A DNA stretch of 64,000 bases from G963662985 sp963662985. GTDB lineage: Bacteria; Chloroflexota; Anaerolineae; Anaerolineales; UBA11579. Below the pieces are notes generated by a model, which was not told the origin of the DNA, did no database searches, and worked only from the letters and a program-made list of their open reading frames with translations. The position numbers and the translations under genes are program-made. Below are positions 60,292 through 64,000 of the stretch, piece by piece (the first letter of the stretch is position 1; each line of letters opens with the position of its first letter). The stretch is taken from NCBI GenBank assembly GCA_963662985.1, contig OY760067.1:992001-1056000 (forward strand). Direction: 5' to 3'.

Positions 60292-62061
60292 CTAAACAGC
60301 GTAATATAACAATAAGCCGTATATCATCATAGATAGTATAACATTAGTTCCTACATAAAGCATAATAAAATTGATTGCATTTTCATTAGATCTTTTATAA
60401 GTAAACCACCATCCCACAAATAATGCAATCATTGCAATCAAAATCGGCACTGCTTTTTGCAAAATCAAACCTACAGAATAGGAGATATCTCGTATCCAAG
60501 GAGAAAATGGAATGAAAGTTTCATATCCTGGGAGTGTTGCAGGTTTTATTGTTTCATAAGCAGCAATTGCAATCCCAAGAGAAACAAGCGTTCCGATTGT
60601 TTTCAAGGTAGGGTTAGAGAATTTTCGCAAGAATGAGGTTATCGCTACTGTCAATAAGGGAGCCACCATATAAATCGCCCCCACTAAAGGTGAAATTGCA
60701 ATCCCTGCCAAAACTTCAAATACTGTTTCCGCAATAATCGTACGATAATCGCTCCAACCTAATTCAGAAAGAACCGCAACTGTCTCTGGTGAAGTAGTTG
60801 CGTAATAAACGCTATGTCCAACTAGGCTATTGTCTTCAGTCCAAACAGCGTGCAAATAATTCTCAGAATCGGAACTCACCAAAACGTCATGCGTATCATA
60901 AGAAGTGAAGGTAAGTAATTGATAAGAAGTGGCCACACCTTCGTTGTAATATTGAATGGCTGCTTGATAATTCTCATTGCGCCATTTATATTTCACATCT
61001 GCTTCTGCAATCAACGCCAATTCATGTGCCGCACTCGTATTAGTTTGCATATGATCGAAGGTGACATACCCGCCAGCCACATCATATGATTCTTTCATGT
61101 CAAAGCGATCACCAGATAACAAATCATCATTTTCTAAAAATTGATAATTGAAAGGTAAATTATATTCATAAGGCACAAACGCTTCCTTTTTTTCAGAGGC
61201 TTCCAATGTGTTCATATCAAATGTCATATAATAAGTGTTTTTCATTCCAGCTGTCATCCCTGTCGTGATTTTTTCAGACCAGAACAAATACACCAAGTTA
61301 TCTTCCACACCAATCCAAGGTCCATAAAAAACGCTTGTACTGCCAATTTTCTGTTTGGTAATTTCAATGATTTCATCACCCAAATTTCCATTCACAGAAG
61401 AAGAATAATAAAATGTAGGCAAGGTCAAACCATCTGCATATGACAAAAAAACAGCATGCACATCCCCATTAACATCTTTTCTCAAATACGGTTGAAACCC
61501 ATTTTCAAAAATAGTTCTGTAAGTAGAGAAATTATCCGCGTTCGTAAATTCATAAACCCCTAAATGACTCTTATTCCCAGAAGCCCAAACCAGCACTTCA
61601 TCATCGACATTCACTACATCTAAGCGAGCAATTGTCAGATCCCCGCTGATCTTTTCAGCATCCAACAAAATATCCCCATTTTTTGCCAATTTCCCATAAT
61701 ATAAAGAATATCCGTCGATCCAAAACAAATCCAAATCATCGCCATCAAAAGCCATATGCATTTGGCTCACATGAGCATTGTTATGAGAAAATTGAGTTTC
61801 CCAAGCCAAATTCATTTCACCATCAAAAGCTCGCACATAAGAGATAGATTCGTTATTAGCCGTTGCCATCAAAAAATAGACTGAATCATTTTCTTCATCA
61901 ATCAAAAAAGGAACACCATCTGCGCTGACAGTCACACCCACATATTGTGAACGGCTCCAGTCAGGTGCTTGTAACCAATCATTTTGAGGAATTTCATCAC
62001 AACTTGTAAGCGCAAAAGTAAGAACCACAAGGATGGTAAATAAAGCTAATTTTTTCTTCAT
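60292..62061 (-). CDS. Large lipoprotein with C-terminal membrane helices, unknown
   Basis: A 589-residue protein. The N-terminus has a lipoprotein signal and lipobox (ALTSC). Residues 35-430 are beta-rich, with repeated FxDxxxxLxxFWxD-like strands, suggestive of a propeller-like sensor. From about 440 to 589 there are four or five predicted membrane spans, a rare end for a lipoprotein: the lipid anchor is at one end and helices at the other. A minus-strand TTTATC-17 bp-TATAAT (62100-62128) is a possible promoter. No known domain recognised. Confidence 0.6.
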   Translation of the reverse strand: MKKKLALFTILVVLTFALTSCDEIPQNDWLQAPDWSRSQYVGVTVSADGVPFLIDEENDSVYFLMATANNESISYVRAFDGEMNLAWETQFSHNNAHVSQMHMAFDGDDLDLFWIDGYSLYYGKLAKNGDILLDAEKISGDLTIARLDVVNVDDEVLVWASGNKSHLGVYEFTNADNFSTYRTIFENGFQPYLRKDVNGDVHAVFLSYADGLTLPTFYYSSSVNGNLGDEIIEITKQKIGSTSVFYGPWIGVEDNLVYLFWSEKITTGMTAGMKNTYYMTFDMNTLEASEKKEAFVPYEYNLPFNYQFLENDDLLSGDRFDMKESYDVAGGYVTFDHMQTNTSAAHELALIAEADVKYKWRNENYQAAIQYYNEGVATSYQLLTFTSYDTHDVLVSSDSENYLHAVWTEDNSLVGHSVYYATTSPETVAVLSELGWSDYRTIIAETVFEVLAGIAISPLVGAIYMVAPLLTVAITSFLRKFSNPTLKTIGTLVSLGIAIAAYETIKPATLPGYETFIPFSPWIRDISYSVGLILQKAVPILIAMIALFVGWWFTYKRSNENAINFIMLYVGTNVILSMMIYGLLLYYAV

Positions 62062-62202
62062 ATTAATTAAGATCTTTCATGGGTATTAAGAGTCACACTA
62101 TTATAATTGCATGTATCTTCGTGATAAATTAAATTGACTCAAAAAAATCAAAATCTCATCTAAAACTTAACTTTGCTAAAATAAAAATGGAAACTTTTTT
62201 GC

Positions 62203-62231
62203 TTGACGTAAAAGTCTGATTAAACTATACT
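62203..62231 (+). promoter_or_regulatory. Promoter of tRNA-Pro
   Basis: TTGACG (62203-62208), 17 bp, TATACT (62226-62231), near-consensus and properly spaced for a start near 62238. Confidence 0.8.
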
Positions 62232-62246
62232 TGTTCAAGTCTAAGG

Positions 62247-62320
62247 CGGGGTGTGGCGCAGTTCGGTAGCGCGCTCGGTTTGGGTCCGAGAGGCCCGCGG
62301 TTCAAATCCGCGCACCCCGA
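62247..62320 (+). tRNA. tRNA-Pro (TGG anticodon)
   Basis: Complete cloverleaf by eye: acceptor CGGGGTG/CACCCCG, D arm GCGC/GCGC, anticodon stem CTCGG/CCGAG with loop TTTGGGT giving TGG, T arm CGCGG/CCGCG with TTCAAAT loop. Discriminator A at 62320. The 3' CCA is not encoded. Single tRNA with its own promoter and terminator. Confidence 0.95.
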
Positions 62321-62343
62321 CTCATCAAACTTAGCACACAAAT

Positions 62344-62373
62344 AAAACTTTAAGAACTCTTAAAGTTTTTTTA
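62344..62373 (+). terminator. Terminator of tRNA-Pro
   Basis: Stem AAAACTTTAAG/CTTAAAGTTTT (62344-62354 with 62359-62369) with a 4-nt loop, followed by a T run. Confidence 0.8.
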
Positions 62374-62456
62374 TTTAAGTTAACATTTTTCCCAGTAAGA
62401 AAATTGGCAGGAATCCATCAAAAACTAGTGTGAGAAATAAAAGAACGAAGCCTCTT

Positions 62457-62801
62457 ATGCAAAAAACACTAAAATTAGAAGAACTTTTTATGTTAATCCT
62501 TGGTATTTTTCTATTTTCTCAACTTGATTTTTCATGGTGGTGGTTTATCGGATTATTTTTTGCACCCGATTTAAGTATGATTGGTTATGCCATTAATCCC
62601 ACAATAGGTGCTTACTTCTATAATTTCTGGCATCACAAAGGCCTTGCCATCGTTCTTTATCTAGCAGGAATACTTTTTTCCACTCCTTGGCTGTCACTAG
62701 TTGGAATTATCCTCTTCTCTCACAGCAGCATGGATCGAATATTTGGTTTTGGACTAAAAAATAAACAAGGATTTAAAAGCACTCATCTTGGTGAACTCTA
62801 A
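62457..62801 (+). CDS. DUF4260 membrane protein
   Basis: A 114-residue protein with three or four membrane spans. The DUF4260 pattern is clear: W(W)WFIGLFFAPDLSMIGY, GAYFYNFWHHKG, and HSSMDRIFGFGLK near the end. ATG 62457 is chosen, but GTG 62430 is in frame and no strong ribosome site is visible for either. Function unknown; the conserved His and Asp residues hint at a metal or quinone site. Confidence 0.75.
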   Translation: MQKTLKLEELFMLILGIFLFSQLDFSWWWFIGLFFAPDLSMIGYAINPTIGAYFYNFWHHKGLAIVLYLAGILFSTPWLSLVGIILFSHSSMDRIFGFGLKNKQGFKSTHLGEL

Positions 62802-62952
62802 TCCCTTGTAAGATTACCCCGCTACAAGTACAATTAACCCCTAAAAGAAATCGAGAAAAAATTACTAGTAATTTAACTCGATATAAGTTGAAAAATCTTT
62901 TTAACTTATAAGTCTTGTTTCCCTTAATACAAACCTCGCTGGTTTGAAAAAG
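62802..62952 (+). other. Hairpin-rich intergenic stretch
   Basis: No gene-length frame. It holds a TATAAGTT/AACTTATA inverted repeat (62882-62889 with 62903-62910), a TTACTAGTAA palindrome and a CTTGTA/TACAAG pair. A terminator follows, so a small RNA is possible. No promoter is clear. Confidence 0.3.
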
Positions 62953-62986
62953 ATTCCGTCATTCAATGTAGGACGGAATTTTTTTT
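62953..62986 (+). terminator. Intrinsic terminator
   Basis: Stem ATTCCGTC/GACGGAAT (62953-62960 with 62972-62979), 11-nt loop, then eight T residues. It lies 150 bp after the nearest gene. Confidence 0.8.
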
Positions 62987-63079
62987 ATCTAAAAACTTTC
63001 CCAACCTTCTTACATAATTCATATTTTCCTTTGTTATAATATTCAGTAATAGAAAACATACAATTAAAGGAACAAGCTT

Positions 63080-64000
63080 ATGTTAATGCTTCCTGACTAT
63101 CGCGTTCGCCAAAGGGACTATTTGCTTGAAATTGCACAAGCCATTTCCCAAGAATTAGATATTGATATCCTTTTAAAACAGATTTTGCAATATTCAACAG
63201 AATTACTCGCCGGTCAAGCCGGCTTAATTGCGTTAAGAGATGAACATAAAGGATGGCAGATGGTTGTCACCCATGGTTTTTCCTTAGAAGAGATTCGTAA
63301 CCTAGACTCTCTTTTTGAAACCGTTAAAACGCGCCAAGACCCGTTGCGAAAAGAGATTCCTGAGATCAGTAAAAAACTCCGCAATCTCATGCAATCTGCA
63401 GATCGCGGCGTAGCCACCAACGTCGGACTCCCCTTACGTACTAAAAAAGAAGTCATCGGTGTCATTTTTATTTTTAGAAATTACGCTAGTCTTTTCTCCA
63501 AGAATGATCAAAAATTGCTTCAGAATTTTGCCAACCAAGCCTCAATCGCCATTCAAAACGCAAAACTCTATACCCAAATTTCAGATGAAAAAGAACGGAT
63601 GGATGCCCTTTTAGATGCTGTAGCAGATGGCATTTTGATTATGAATCCTAGCAAACGAATCACCCGCATCAACCCTACTTTTGCCCGTTTATGGGGGGAG
63701 CACAAAGATTGCATCCTTGGCAAAAAACATGAGGAAATCATCCAATTCTATTCCATCGAACATGGTATGACCTTAGAAAATGCAGAAGCAGGTGGCTGGC
63801 CGCTTTCTTCCAACACCGCTTTCTATGTCGAGGGCGACCTGATTCTCCCCGACGAATCCTTCTTGCCTGTCGGCATCACTTATGCACCATTAAAATCTAA
63901 AGATGGAAATTTGATGAACATCATCGCCTCTGTCCGTGATATCTCCCACTTCCGCCAAGCAGAAGAGCTTAAATCTACCTTCATCTCCGTTGTCAGCCAT
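63080..64000 (+). CDS. GAF-PAS sensor histidine kinase, 5' part
   Basis: The frame from ATG 63080 (AAAGGA about 9 bp before) is open to the window edge, 307 codons. Residues about 12-165 form a GAF domain (YLLEIAQAISQELDIDILL, then GLPLRTKKEVIGVIFI), followed by a coiled linker and a PAS domain at about 178-290 (LLDAVADGILIMNP). The last residues LKSTFISVVSH are the start of the HisKA dimerisation helix, and the phosphoacceptor His is the very last codon. A cytoplasmic sensor kinase is expected; the ATPase domain lies outside the window. TATAAT at 63035-63040. Confidence 0.88.
   Translation, partial: MLMLPDYRVRQRDYLLEIAQAISQELDIDILLKQILQYSTELLAGQAGLIALRDEHKGWQMVVTHGFSLEEIRNLDSLFETVKTRQDPLRKEIPEISKKLRNLMQSADRGVATNVGLPLRTKKEVIGVIFIFRNYASLFSKNDQKLLQNFANQASIAIQNAKLYTQISDEKERMDALLDAVADGILIMNPSKRITRINPTFARLWGEHKDCILGKKHEEIIQFYSIEHGMTLENAEAGGWPLSSNTAFYVEGDLILPDESFLPVGITYAPLKSKDGNLMNIIASVRDISHFRQAEELKSTFISVVSH

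Noticed and set aside
1..64000. Defence islands, prophage, IS elements, CRISPR arrays or attachment sites
   Set aside because: No transposase, integrase, Cas, restriction or phage structural gene was recognised, and no terminal inverted repeats with target duplications were seen.

Overview
This window looks like chromosomal core sequence from a moderately low-GC bacterium of the phylum Chloroflexota, probably class Anaerolineae. That placement is inferred from gene content: two NBR1-type Ig-domain lipoproteins with Thr/Pro linkers, a DUF4388 plus small Ras-like GTPase operon, a bi-domain (ADH-like plus Gfo/Idh) oxidoreductase and a TGS/uridine-kinase fusion. A 16S or ribosomal-protein tree would be decisive. 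No phage, IS element, CRISPR array or integrase was seen.

Layout. 1-5.6 kb (+): tail of a metallophosphoesterase, a cytoplasmic GH20 hexosaminidase, a helicase-associated-domain protein, a catalytically degenerate Nudix protein, a GuaB without CBS domains and a nitroreductase. 5.7-25.1 kb (-): two membrane-anchored TPR proteins, a type IIA topoisomerase A subunit, a small membrane protein and rpoC, which stands alone with its own promoter. These are followed by a long operon-like run from a DUF4388/GTPase pair through a hexapeptide transferase, a triad-less alpha/beta-hydrolase and two lipoproteins to queG, RNase D and a beta-CASP nuclease. 25.2-33.8 kb: flavoprotein, MscS channel, lipoamide-dehydrogenase-like enzyme, YgiQ radical SAM protein, DHFR-like reductase, a phosphatase-SH3 fusion and an HdeD-like protein. 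33.8-36.9 kb (-): guaA, DUF6391 and holA. 37.1-40.2 kb (+): an envelope-acylation module made of a lipoprotein, a 50-residue DltX-like miniprotein, an MBOAT acyltransferase and an SGNH/DltD-like protein. 40.3-49.1 kb: nucleoside kinase, rRNA-methyltransferase-like and exonuclease genes, an IMPase-like gene, an AT-rich membrane glycosyltransferase and the bi-domain oxidoreductase. 49.1-51.2 kb: an arsR/permease/mini-thioredoxin locus with visible operators. 51.2-64 kb: TetR, racemase, a frameshifted class II aldolase, aquaglyceroporin, M24 peptidase, tsaD, PHP, DegV, a Gfo/Idh oxidoreductase, a large membrane lipoprotein, tRNA-Pro(TGG), DUF4260 and a truncated GAF-PAS histidine kinase.

The most interesting system is the module at 37.1-40.2 kb. 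A short TTG-started frame, overlapping the lipoprotein gene and ending 6 bp before the MBOAT gene, encodes an N-in/C-out single-span peptide ending LWLYQGF. This resembles DltX, whose C-terminal FIYNxF motif serves DltB/DltD in teichoic-acid D-alanylation. The order miniprotein-MBOAT-SGNH suggests a Dlt-like relay without DltA/DltC in an organism not expected to have teichoic acids. Other notable points are three proteins whose catalytic residues have been lost or replaced (Nudix, alpha/beta-hydrolase, SGNH Asp), and four genes whose -10 boxes sit 6-7 bp from the ATG, suggesting leaderless mRNAs.
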